From positions 99,482-163,481 of the forward strand of contig JAHLKF010000033.1 of NCBI GenBank assembly GCA_025558075.1: DNA of 64,000 nt. The letters are read 5' to 3'. Below the pieces are notes generated by a model. It was not told the DNA's origin. It worked only from the letters and a program-made list of their open reading frames with translations, and made no database searches. Below are positions 22,207 through 33,280 of this stretch, one piece after another. This DNA is from Gaertneriomyces semiglobifer. Taxonomy: Eukaryota; Chytridiomycota; Chytridiomycetes; Spizellomycetales; Spizellomycetaceae. Positions within the stretch are counted from its first letter, which is position 1. Every line of letters begins with the position of its first letter. Both the position numbers and the translations under genes were made by a program.

Positions 22207-24996
22207 ATGACAGTGGTTTCTGGGCTTCGCAACCGCGAACCGCTTCACGTTAAACGAAGCGAGGCGCGAAAGTTCTCGTCCTGCGCTAATACCCAGTTTG
22301 AAATTAAGGTTGAAGACTATGTTGATGAAATCCTGGCGAAATGCGAGGGTTTTCACGCCGAAGCGCAGAGAACCTTACCTGAGACGGGGTGTAGGCCAGA
22401 TATTGTTGTTCGGAACAATCGCAGTGGTAAAGCTACCGTTGTCATCGACGCCAAAAACTACACGGGAAACCTCCCACCTGGGGAAGTGCACAAGCTGAGC
22501 AAGGATATGCGGGCCTGCAGTGCTAAATATGGAGTGCTTTACATTGCCTGCGAGACAACCATGTCATTGAACACAATGGACCTTGCAAGAGAATTTCACA
22601 TCGAGGTTGTACGCGATGGCCGTGGCAGCAAGCAAGCGTTGACTCAAATAATCATGAAGACAGGCCCCAAGACAGATCCGAAGATAGAATCAAATAACGA
22701 TCTCAATTGCGCAGCCTCGGTACCGCTCACGAAGAACGGAATCCCCGATATGCGCTTCGCTGTCAACAAGGCCGCCAAGGAGGAGTCGCGCGGACCATCC
22801 GATGCTACGGCCTCGGTGCCTCTTAAGAAGGACGGGACCCCAGATAAGCGCTTTGCTGTCAACAAGGCCGCCAAGGAGGAGTCGCGCGGACCATCCGATG
22901 CTACGGTCTCGGTGCCTCTTAAGAAGGACGGGACCCCAGATATGCGCTTTGCCGTCAACAAAGCCGCCAAGGAGGGGTTACGCGGACCATCCGATACTAC
23001 CGAGGCCTCGGGGCCTCTTAAGAAGGACGGAGCTCCTGATATGCGCTTTGCCGTCAACAAAGTTGTCTACCAGGAATTGAGCAATCATTCTTCGTATACC
23101 ACATATGTCCCCGAACGGCAGCAAATTACCGGACCGCTCAAAAAGGACGGGACCCCAGATATGCGCTTTGCCGTCAACAAGGCCGCCAAGGAGGAGTCGC
23201 GCGGACCATCCGATGCTACGGCCTCGGTGCCTCTTAAGAAGGACGGGACCCCAGATAAGCGCTTTGCTGTCAACAAGGCCGCCAAGGAGGAGTCGCGCGG
23301 ACCATCCGATGTTACGGCCTCGGTGCCACTTAAGAAGGACGGGACCCCAGATATGCGCTTTGCCGTCAACAAGGCCGCCAAGGAGGAGTCGCGCGGACCA
23401 TCCGATGCTACGGCCTCGGTGCCTCTTAAGAAGGACGGGACCCCAGATATGCGCTTTGCCGTCAACAAAGCCGCCAAGGAGGGGTTACGCGGACCATCCG
23501 ATACTACCGAGGCCTCGGGGCCTCTTAAGAAGGACGGAGCTCCTGATATGCGCTTTGCCGTCAACAAAGTTGTCTACCAGGAATTGAGCAATCATTCTTC
23601 GTATACCACATATGTCCCCGAACGGCAGCAAATTACCGGACCGCTCAAAAAGGACGGGACCCCAGATATGCGCTTTGCCGTCAACAAGGCCGCCAAGGAG
23701 GAGTCGCGCGGACCATCCGATGCTACGGCCTCGGTGCCTCTTAAGAAGGACGGGACCCCAGATAAGCGCTTTGCTGTCAACAAGGCCGCCAAGGAGGAGT
23801 CGCGCGGACCATCCGATGTTACGGCCTCGGTGCCACTTAAGAAGGACGGGACCCCAGATATGCGCTTTGCCGTCAACAAGGCCGCCAAGGAGGAGTCGCG
23901 CGGACCATCCGATGCTACGGCCTCGGTGCCTCTTAAGAAGGACGGGACCCCAGATATGCGCTTTGCCGTCAACAAGGCCGCCAAGGAGGAGTCGCGCGGA
24001 CCATCCGATGCTACGGCCTCGGTGCCTCTTAAGAAGGACGGGACCCCAGATATGCGCTTTGCCGTCAACAAAGCCGCCAAGGAGGGGTTACGCGGACCAT
24101 CCGATACTACCGAGGCCTCGGGGCCTCTTAAGAAGGACGGAGCTCCTGATATGCGCTTTGCCGTCAACAAAGTTGTCTACCAGGAATTGAGCAATCATTC
24201 TTCGTATACCACATATGTCCCCGAACGGCAGCAAATTACCGGACCGCTCAAAAAGGACGGGACCCCAGATATGCGCTTTGCCGTCAACAAGGCCGCCAAG
24301 GAGGAGTCGCGCGGACCATCCGATGCTACGGCCTCGGTGCCTCTTAAGAAGGACGGGACCCCAGATAAGCGCTTTGCTGTCAACAAGGCCGCCAAGGAGG
24401 AGTCGCGCGGACCATCCGATGTTACGGCCTCGGTGCCACTTAAGAAGGACGGGACCCCAGATATGCGCTTTGCCGTCAACAAGGCCGCCAAGGAGGAGTC
24501 GCGCGGACCATCCGATGCTACGGCCTCGGTGCCTCTTAAGAAGGACGGGACCCCAGATATGCGCTTTGCCGTCAACAAGGCCGCCAAGGAGGAGTCGCGC
24601 GGACCATCCGATGCTACGGCCTCGGTGCCTCTTAAGAAGGACGGGACCCCAGATATGCGCTTTGCCGTCAACAAAGCCGCCAAGGAGGGGTTACGCGGAC
24701 CATCCGATACTACCGAGGCCTCGGGGCCTCTTAAGAAGGACGGAGCTCCTGATATGCGCTTTGCCGTCAACAAAGTTGTCTACCAGGAATTGAGCAATCA
24801 TTCTTCGTATACCACATATGTCCCCGAACGGCAGCAAATTACCGGACCGCTCAAAAAGGACGGAACTCCTGATATGCGCTTTGCAGCAAACAAAGGTGCT
24901 TGCAGCGCTGAATATTCCACGTCAAGCGTTCCTAGAGTAAGGGGACCATTGAAGAAAGACGGTACACCGGACATGCGATACAAGGCAAACTGGTAA
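22207..24996 (+). CDS. PD-(D/E)XK nuclease-like domain with 23 KKDGTPDMRF repeats
   Basis: One uninterrupted 929-residue ORF. Residues about 30-155 look like a restriction-endonuclease fold. The signature is GCRPDIVV (Pro64-Asp65), then a strand ending in IDAKNYTG (Asp81-Ala-Lys83), spaced as the PD and D-x-K of PD-(D/E)XK nucleases; then EVHKLSKDMRAC and GVLYIACETT. From residue 174 to the end there are 23 copies of a motif LKKDGTPDMRFAVNK with linkers, mostly 32-residue units. The last copy ends DMRYKANW. The repeats are basic and could bind nucleic acid; that is inference. A TATA element and a repeat array lie upstream. No transposase or reverse-transcriptase signature is present nearby. 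I cannot name a family for the whole protein. Confidence 0.8.
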   Translation: MTVVSGLRNREPLHVKRSEARKFSSCANTQFEIKVEDYVDEILAKCEGFHAEAQRTLPETGCRPDIVVRNNRSGKATVVIDAKNYTGNLPPGEVHKLSKDMRACSAKYGVLYIACETTMSLNTMDLAREFHIEVVRDGRGSKQALTQIIMKTGPKTDPKIESNNDLNCAASVPLTKNGIPDMRFAVNKAAKEESRGPSDATASVPLKKDGTPDKRFAVNKAAKEESRGPSDATVSVPLKKDGTPDMRFAVNKAAKEGLRGPSDTTEASGPLKKDGAPDMRFAVNKVVYQELSNHSSYTTYVPERQQITGPLKKDGTPDMRFAVNKAAKEESRGPSDATASVPLKKDGTPDKRFAVNKAAKEESRGPSDVTASVPLKKDGTPDMRFAVNKAAKEESRGPSDATASVPLKKDGTPDMRFAVNKAAKEGLRGPSDTTEASGPLKKDGAPDMRFAVNKVVYQELSNHSSYTTYVPERQQITGPLKKDGTPDMRFAVNKAAKEESRGPSDATASVPLKKDGTPDKRFAVNKAAKEESRGPSDVTASVPLKKDGTPDMRFAVNKAAKEESRGPSDATASVPLKKDGTPDMRFAVNKAAKEESRGPSDATASVPLKKDGTPDMRFAVNKAAKEGLRGPSDTTEASGPLKKDGAPDMRFAVNKVVYQELSNHSSYTTYVPERQQITGPLKKDGTPDMRFAVNKAAKEESRGPSDATASVPLKKDGTPDKRFAVNKAAKEESRGPSDVTASVPLKKDGTPDMRFAVNKAAKEESRGPSDATASVPLKKDGTPDMRFAVNKAAKEESRGPSDATASVPLKKDGTPDMRFAVNKAAKEGLRGPSDTTEASGPLKKDGAPDMRFAVNKVVYQELSNHSSYTTYVPERQQITGPLKKDGTPDMRFAANKGACSAEYSTSSVPRVRGPLKKDGTPDMRYKANW
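22726..24996 (+). repeat. coding tandem repeat with higher-order units of 411, 507, 603 and 603 bp
   Basis: The base monomer is 96 bp (32 codons). Monomers are grouped into blocks that each end in a 40-residue variant monomer with NHSSYTTYVPERQQIT. Block starts are at 22726, 23137, 23644 and 24247, and the last block ends at 24849. Blocks three and four have the same length (603 bp) and look identical by eye; block two differs by one fewer monomer (507 bp). A Lys-for-Met variant (PDKRF) recurs at the same place in every block. This shows recent amplification of whole blocks, not of single monomers. Confidence 0.9.
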
Positions 24997-26220
24997 AGTA
25001 GTTCGTCGGGGAATTTGTCGCACTGGAGTTTCGATGACATCGCACTTTGGCGTACCCCAAATGGGACATCTCAGTTTCAATAGATGATTTTGATTATAGT
25101 TGTAGAGTAGTCATTTCGGTAGTTCGCTAGAAACGTCATCAATTGGCTAGAATAGTTTATTTGAGAAGTCGTCGAAAATGCAGTTGTCAATTGGATAGAC
25201 ACCATTTTTTAAGTTGTACCTGAAAAGAACACGGTGTGCAGAACCTCTTCGAAGATTCGGGAGAGAGCCTGTGTTGGGCCCTCTGTTGGGAGTCTCGACA
25301 GAAGGGGTATGAGCCATCGGTATGTGGACTGAAGCGCCTCCAGTAGTGATCACTCGGACAAGGTGCAGAGTTCGGCTCGGATACAGGTATATGCGGGTAC
25401 CCGCGTAGGGCGCTACATTCTAAGAAACGTCTCGTTCTTGCGGTGCCGGTTGGGTTTCGCGGCGGGAGTGCTGCTTCCTGCGTGGGATATATGGTTCTTG
25501 ATGGTATGGTTCTTGACACCGCCAGGCTGCGGGAAGGAACAATAAATGTGTTTTTGTGTTTTTGGGTTCCTGTGTTTTGCTGGTATGCCGTACTTTTCTT
25601 CTAGACTAGGCGGTCCTCTGCAAACTTCCGATTACAGTAAGTACCAGAGTTCGACTTCGCAGGAGCTACTTATTGTGCCTTACGGGACAGGAAGTTTGTA
25701 GCGAAAGGCGTCACTCATCTAAATTGGAACACCCTCCTGGCGCAATCAGTCGACAGTTGGCAAACCTTGGACCTCGGGTCGAGGCAAGGCTTCTGCAGTA
25801 ACCGGCGTTTGCAAGCCTGAGCGGATGTGACAATTGGAGCACGATCTGCATACATTTTCCCACCGAGTGCGTACGTCTTTCGACCGTGTTTGCTGGGAAA
25901 GCGATTCATTGTGACAACATCAACATGAAATCCGCGACATACGATTCGAATAAGCGGTTGGAGAAGACGTCCTTATATACATAACCATGATTCAACGTAT
26001 GTGACATGAGTTACCGCTGGTCTGAGCCAACGCTGGCGTATCCAAGAAGCCTTTCTAGGTCGTATATTTCGTGTAGCGCTACCCTAATATCTTAATGCAT
26101 GTACTTCGTTCCAGTACTAGTAGATCTGCCTTGCTTATGTATGTTTCACTCTCCAACGGCAGTCAAATGAACGACATTGCCTTAATACTATACGAATCTC
26201 CGCGAGTCGCCTCGCGCATC
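24997..26220. other. 1.2-kb intergenic region
   Basis: Lies between the repeat gene and the 3' end of the Ca2+-ATPase. Short overlapping open frames (25147-25519 minus, 25715-25909 minus) have no motif. No gene supported. Confidence 0.4.
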
Positions 26221-29200
26221 TCACACTTCTTCAGTCTCACGGTTGGAACGGGCTCTTTCCACCAGGACATCTCCGTAACCATCCTCTCTACGGCGTCGCA
26301 AAGATTCAAACACACGGAGTTCACGGCGGACACTTCCAATAGCCCAGTCCCAACTCATGCGATGTTTCGAAATCTGAGTAGTAACAGTGCGCTGTCGATC
26401 CCACTTGGGTGTCGGCAAAATCCGCGGTGCAAGACGTAAGATCTGGCAAATTGCGGCTATCAGTGTTACATTCGCAGTAGCAAGAACCGGAGATGCCTCA
26501 ACTTACCAAGCCGGCTACCAAACTGGAACTTCCAGCTGCCACTGAAAATATCCACAACTCTCGGGTCAGCGGGACCGTTTTAAAGACCGCACCACCAAAC
26601 TCAACAATGGCCACCTGTCCCAATATCGTAACCGCCCAGACAGCCAAGAAGAACTTGTTGCGGAAGATACCATGGAACGGACCCGTGAGCGTCAAGCGGA
26701 TTCGACGAATGGCTCGAGCAAATATGCTCCGTCTGCGACGCTGCCGCTCGGAATTAGCGTTTTCGGACTCATCTTGAGGATCGGTGTGGCCTTCCGGGTG
26801 TGTACCCACAACACGGCAGTTCACTTCGTTGAATAACTGCATGAATACAAAAACATTGAAGCAGACTGTGCGTAGTTGTCTCATGCCTTCCTCGGCGTCG
26901 ACATCAATGTTCAACCACTGGCCACCGTAGACGAATAGAAGAAGGCACCCAACGGTTTGAATGACTGCCTCACCACAGATCATTTTCCACATGCCCCATG
27001 TCACAAGCTCAGCGTTTCGATGCTCCGGCCGTCCAAGGTGATCTTCATCTGTATCGCCCGGTGGGTCAGTAGCCAAGGCGAGCGCGGCACCGGAATCCAT
27101 AATGAGATTGACCCATAACAGCTGCACAGCAGTCAAAACTCCCATGCCATCCGGCGAGATAAGAGCGGACACGAAAGTGAACACTACAGCAGTAATGTTG
27201 ACCGTCAACTGGAACTGCAGAAAGCGACGAACCGAGCGCGTGACTGCCCGACCATGCAGCAGTGCCGTTACAAGCGAAGTAAATGTATCCTGTAGCAGCA
27301 CAATATCCGAGGACTCTTTCGCAACCTGGAAGAAGAGGTTTCAGTAACAGCCAGGACATACAGTAAATGCAGAAGTCTCACCTCGGTGCCGCTTCCCATG
27401 CTGAATCCGACATCCGCAAGATGAAGAGCTGGCGCATCGTTCGTTCCGTCTGCAGCCGCACGGTGAGCGCAGTTCAACCGACACGCACTGAAAATTCACT
27501 TTCCCATACCTCCGGTGACCGCAACAACACCTCCAACCTCCTGAAGAATTCGAACGAGCTTCTTTTTGTCCTCAGGAGTAGACCTCGCCAGTACGCGCAG
27601 TTTCTTTACGCATTCTTTCATTTTCTCATCGGACAACTGCCGGAAATCCTTTCCAAGCATAGTAACTCCTCCAGGGGAGAGAATTCCACATTTCTTTGCA
27701 ATAGTGCTTGCTGTGGTGATGTTATCACCGGTCACCTGTGGAGAAAGCTTCAGATCGTCGAAATGAGATGTTGACAAATGACGTCCCGTACCATGCGAAC
27801 AACGACGCCAGCACGGACACACGTTCTCACGGCGTCCACGACGCCTTCCCGAATAGGATCCTCAATACCCACGATACCAGCAATGACAAGCCCGTCGGTG
27901 GAAGGATCTCCTTCAATATCTTCCAAGCATAGGTCCCGGCACTCGGATTCCTCGACTTCACGGTAACCAATGAGCAAAACTCGCAATCCTTCTTCCGCGT
28001 AGCTCCGTATGCGTTGCGTTAGGTCGTGGCGGCTTTCGTCATTGATTTCGACTACTTGAAGTTCACCATCATCATCACCTTTCTCCAAAACGAAACGGGC
28101 GCTTTCCAACAATTGCTCCGGCGCCCCTTTCACATACAATCGTGGGAGACAATGCTCATTTTCTGCTCGTACAAGGAGCAGCTCACATTTCTTATCTGAA
28201 CTGAACGGGTACTCTTTAAGCACACGGTCTTTCCTCTCAAAGTCGGCTCGCACAGCTGTGTATTCATAACCTAGCTGTCGCGTGAACATCAAGAGCGCAG
28301 TGTCCGTTTTAGAGCCCACAAAGTGATACTTTTCGGGCGAGATGTTCAGCGTTACATCGCTATCGTTGACGTAATCTTGAATACCACCTTCGGGAGTTGG
28401 TATGCCGAAATCATAAAAGTTGGGTCCAGTGGTTATGTCCCGCATCAGATCATTGGAATTTCTTCTCGCGCCACTACGACAGTGCGACGAAGAATCTTCG
28501 CCATCGCTTTCTTCCTCGTCATCATTGAGCTCCTCGAATGCACTACTATCTGCCGCGATAATGCGCCCAAACAGGTCAAGCGCTTCGTGCCCTACTGCTT
28601 TCTTAAACTTATCAATCGTCTCGTCCTGCTTCTCTGCGCCCTCGTGCAGTTCGGTCTCATGGCCGGCTATCCAGCTCTTGCACACACGCATTTCGTTCTT
28701 TGTCAACGTCCCGGTTTTATCCGAGCAGACGTCCGTGGCACACCCCATCGTTTCGCATGCACTGAGAACACGAACAAGGCAGCCTTCCTGATACATCTGC
28801 ATCGTAGCATATGCGAGGGCGATGGTCACTGCCATGGGGAGTCCTTCTGGAACTGCGACAACAATGATGGTAATCGATTGAATGAGAATTTGCATGATCG
28901 ACCGGACCATATCCAGCGGTTCCGTCGAGTGTGGCGAAACAAAATATTTAACCAGCAACGCCCTACAGAAAATGTTAAGTGAGCTGCACTGGACGCAAAT
29001 GCTTCAATAGGAGTGACGCACCCAAACATCAGCACAGCAGCGGTGATCCCAAGATAGGCGATCCTCTCCGCCAATAGGTGCAGTTTCTGCTGTAAGGGTG
29101 TGACGGCATCACCGCTGTCCTCTCGAATGGACATCATGGCTCTTCCCATCGCAGACTTGGTACCAACGGCACAGACAACCATTTTCCCATTCCCTTCTTG

Positions 29201-30361
29201 AATGCGGCTTCCGCTGGTAATCACCCAGTCGGCATTCTTTCCTTCCTCGGTCTCTTCTTCCTCCTTAATAAGGTCTTGCACCAATGCCTTCTTAAATACC
29301 GCCTCAGTTTCTCCTGTGGTACTGCTTTCATCCACCCGCAGCTCGTACGCCTCAACGAGCACCCCGTCCACTGCCACTATCTCACCAGAGTCGAGAAGAT
29401 AAATATCGCCTACCACTAGTTGGGAAATGGGTATTGTCATTTGGCGCTCACTACGCAGTACTTTCACTTTGCGATCAGCCTTGGCGGACGACAGCTTGCG
29501 AAACTGGCGTTCCTTCTGGTCTGTCCGAGTGCAATATCACGTCAGCAAAATTGCGCCCAGTCCTTTGAGCTCACAAGTTGCTTACAATCATTGATCGAGT
29601 TGGTCAAGACGACGACGAGCACGGCCACAAGGATACCCGCACCTATCAAGTAAGTGAAAAGTTAGAATGGGAGGCGAGACGAAAAGGACACCAAAGCTTA
29701 CCGTCGACCCAGCCGACTTTTGGCGCATCCGGCTCATTGGTGCCTGAAGTTCAGTCGTCAGGTAGGCATTGCTGAATATCCAAATGGACAAGGTTCCCAC
29801 CTGAGAAGTAGTCTTCGTATATCCCGACTAGCAGCGAAATCAACGCCGCGATGCTTAGAAGAACTGGAATGGGGCGCGCGTAAGGCCACCGCATACAGCA
29901 AATTGGCGAGCAAGTACCAGTTGCTTACTCAGCGTCTTGTCGCAGAATGCCTCCCACATTAGCATCCAGAGGGACTTGGACTGGGGTTTCGGCAGTTCCT
30001 GATATGTAGTTCAGTTATTTGTCGACTGAACTCAGGAAGAGGCACAATGGCTCACATTTTTCCCGAAGGAGGTTTCTCTTGCCTCGATATCATCTGTGTC
30101 GCGCGGACTAAGACCTTTGTCAATGTTGACCTTTAACTTTTCAACCAACGCATCGCGTCCGCCAATCTTCTCGATCGCTTCGTAAGAGTGTCCGTCAAAC
30201 AGCGGTGTAAGGTCACTTGATTTCAACGGAAACGAAGAATGTTCTGCAGGTTCGGGATGGTCCTGTTCAATATCGCTGTCACTTTCCTCGTCGCTTGAAA
30301 TATGCTCGTAATCCCCAGTCGAGTCTCGTTGAGGGGTGCGATTTCGGCCGAAGAGACCCAT
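26221..30361 (-). CDS. PMCA/PMC1-type Ca2+-transporting P-type ATPase
   Basis: Multi-exon P2B ATPase that pumps Ca2+ out of the cytosol. Exon 1 (from 30361) gives an acidic N-terminus and FDGHSYEAIEKIGG. Next come membrane helices (LLSIAALISLLVGIYEDYF, ILVAVLVVVLTNSIND) and the actuator domain with VDESSTTGETE. The transport site PEGLP follows, then the phosphorylation loop CSDKTGTLTKNE, the nucleotide domain with KGAPEQLLE, a TGDNITTAS motif, and DGTNDAPALHLADVGFSMG. C-terminal helices carry QLLWVNLIMDSGAALALATD. At least seven short introns separate these. The last exon, ending at 26221, continues LPTPKWDRQRT to a short charged tail. Family members act at the vacuole (fungal PMC1) or plasma membrane. 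The splice at 26501-26430 fits best with an acceptor at TTGCCAG. A regulatory calmodulin site cannot be judged. Confidence 0.95.
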
Positions 30362-33280
30362 CGCTGAAAAGTAACTCTTAAAATGCCAGAGTATACAGAT
30401 TCAGTTGGACCAGCAAAGAAGTCAGTTCTCTCACACCATGGCTTGCCAGTTTATATGTCTGTACTTCGGAAGGGGGTAAAGTTTACGTTGAAATGCGCGT
30501 TCGGGGACTTTTTCCAGGGTCGTGATGTCACAGCATTGACAATTGCAGAATGTTGGAATTCAAAAACAGGCGCAACGGTGGTCATCGGAAACGCCGCTGA
30601 GTCCTGAGTCAAAGCTGCATGCACATGTTGTATTATCAAAGTGCCCCCCACTTCACAAACAGATACGGGGGGCGATGCTGCTGATGAACAAGCGGTATTC
30701 ACCTCGTATCGCCGTCGTTTTTTACGGCAGCCGTGTGTGCACGCACATGTTAGCTACTGTGCAGAATGCTAACAATGGCACCATCCATCAAAAGCGGTTG
30801 GTAACTGGTAACAGATATAGACGGCAAACCCAGTGGAGTGCGCCATGGGCTAGGTTTACAATGTAGGCGCCGAATCATGTGAGGCCGCTGCCACGACGTC
30901 GACAAAGTTTAAATAGAGTGCCTTGAATGGGTAAAATTTCGAAGATAGAAGTCAATCCACCCGTAGCGATCGTGCACGTTACATACATCTTGCTGAGTGT
31001 GCACGATAGCTGACGAATGTTTTGCTTCTATGACCGTAGAGCTACCCATTCTGTGATGCCCACTATTGCGGAAGATAGAAGTCAATCCACCCGTAGTGAC
31101 CGCATGCATGTATCCTTCGTAGACGAAATGCGCACGATGGCTGACGAATGGTTTTGCTTCTATGATCGTGAAGTGGAAGGCCGGTCGCAGGGAGCACTGG
31201 TAGCTTGATTTGTCGTCGACTTGTCGACATGCTTCCTTTTATATTCGCTGTTGGCTGGCGCCACCGGGCCGCCACTGTGAACTTCCCGACCTCTCCCAAC
31301 TCTCCGTCGATTATTCTCCACAACTTAGCACATGCAAAGCGGGATTTCCATGCCTCGACTAGGAAAGAAGGTCGCCAGCCGTCAGGGACCTGTCTTGTCG
31401 ATGGCGGGCAAGATAAATGAAAACAGCGATGAAGTACAACCATGCACCCGTTGCTGTTGTGTGCAGTTCGTTTGGCGGTTGCCCGCCTTCATATTGTACG
31501 TTTTGGTCAAATAACGCGTTCGACATGGGCAACGAACAACAACTTGCGGTGATCAGCTTTTCTTTTCGCATCGCACACACAGGCAAGCTACAAATTGCTA
31601 ATCACTCGGGCTTCTGCCCTGCACATCCTGAAAATCCGCGCACTTCTTATTTTTTATGCGAATGAAGTGTTGCAATTAGGGCGGTCAACTCCTTCATGGG
31701 TGTGCAAGCCGTTCTCTCGACAACCCATCGCCGAGATCGACAGTACCTCGGTGTGTCTCTCCCAATTGACCTCGTCTCACTACACGGCTGCCAGTGCCAC
31801 AGGCTGCGATGAGAGCTATTCTTCTGTTGCTACCATATTGGTCTGTCTGCACATTGTTTCTTAACTATGCACCGTCGGTAGGTACCTCTTATACATGACA
31901 CGTGAGGATTAGGATGTGGCAAGGCCTGAAAGCCCCTATTTCGCGCCACATTGATGCACCGGAGAGAGTAGTTGCGAAAAAAGAGTCTCCGGGACGGTCG
32001 GAGGGCCCGGAAACATTGTTTTAGCACAAAACAAAGCTTACGACATAATAGACTTCTACTTAAGACTATCCACCCAAGGGTTAACAATGGTAGCAATGCG
32101 GCGATTGTGCAGTATCTCGCTAGCGTCCCCATTGTAATTCTGCTCGGTTTCAATTGAACAGAATAATAATAAGCCTTGCACGCTGGTCGTTTGCACAACG
32201 CCAATCCACGATCGGAGTTTGACGCTTACCTAATCCTCGGTTGCTCTCGCGTTCAGCGTATCGCAGCTAGTGTTCCTTATTGTGCGGTTGGTGCGGTGGT
32301 AGGTAACCCCTCGTACTCCCATTTCCGCTCATTCATGTCCATGTCCAAGCAGCCATGCTCCTCTTTCCAATCGACCACATCCGATTTACCCGCTTCTGGT
32401 TACCATCCTGGCAGATCGTGCGGCTTTGCGCAGTAACCACAAGCCTCAATATGCCCAGCATGGAACAACCACCACCCACTTTTTTCTTCGTCTGTAATCC
32501 AGAACCCCATGACCCCAGGATTTACTGTGGGTTGGCGGTCAGGTAGATCCTGTGGACGAACCTCCACAGTTTAGTTGTCTTGTCACTTAACATGGCGCCA
32601 AATTTGATGCAAACAAACAGTACCTTCTGTTCAAACAAAGCAGAACAATAGGTGGTTCGTTTAACGACGTCATACTTTAAGAGGGCCAAGACTTTCCATT
32701 GAGAACTATACGCCACGGATTGTCCTTCCATTCACATCTCGACCTTCTTTGAGAGACAGTGCCTGGCACAGAGTCTGTGCAACACCGATATTCGTGGTCG
32801 TGAAATCGTGGCGGACGTGGTCGCTGAGGCTTGAGTGGACCAACGTGAGGTCCGGCGCTATTTTAGTGGCAGATTCGGGAAGATCCACAGCACTTTTGCC
32901 CTGGGAGTTACCTCGTTTCCCTTATCATTGAGCAGACCCGCAATTCACACTCGCGCCCCATTCCCTGTACTTTCGAACCTTCGCGATCTTTATATGGCCC
33001 GGAGCTACCAGCAACTGTGTCGGGACCCAGCACATTTGGGTTTGAATATAGACCAAATACAGTATCGTCATTCAGAACTGGTCTCTCCTGAGCGAAAGCT
33101 ATTATCTGTTCCTAGCACATTCGTTCCCGGGCGGCACTGCATGCACCCATTCATTGAAGCCTTCAGCACCCATCAAGCGTCGTAGTCCCTTACAAAGATA
33201 AAAGCATCGGTCTTCTGCATATCCGCACAGCAACTTCCTGGAGAGATTTTTACTTATAGTGGAACGCGTCGGAACGCACA
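30362..33280. other. 2.9-kb gene-poor region with a 130-bp tandem repeat
   Basis: The longest stretch here without a supportable gene. It lies between the divergent starts of the Ca2+-ATPase and the bZIP gene, so it may contain both promoters. Open frames at 31205-31443 and 31830-32204 are on opposite or overlapping frames and lack motifs. The only clear structure is the duplication at 30941-31170. Confidence 0.4.
30941..31170 (+). repeat. two-copy tandem repeat, about 130 bp
   Basis: Copies start with the identical 20 bases GAAGATAGAAGTCAATCCAC at 30941 and 31071. Each copy later contains GCTGACGAATG, then TTTTGCTTCTATGA. Within each copy ATAGAAG near the start and CTTCTAT near the end are inverted, so each copy can fold on itself. 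Confidence 0.8.

Noticed and set aside
22644..24773. Long open frames on the opposite strand and in another plus frame across the repeat array
   Set aside because: The repeat period is a multiple of three and the units are nearly identical, so any frame that is open in one unit stays open in all. The forward frame has a start, a nuclease-like domain and a natural end; the others do not.
21650..24996. CRISPR-like array
   Set aside because: Repeats are contiguous or coding, spacers are not unique, and the window is eukaryotic with spliceosomal introns.
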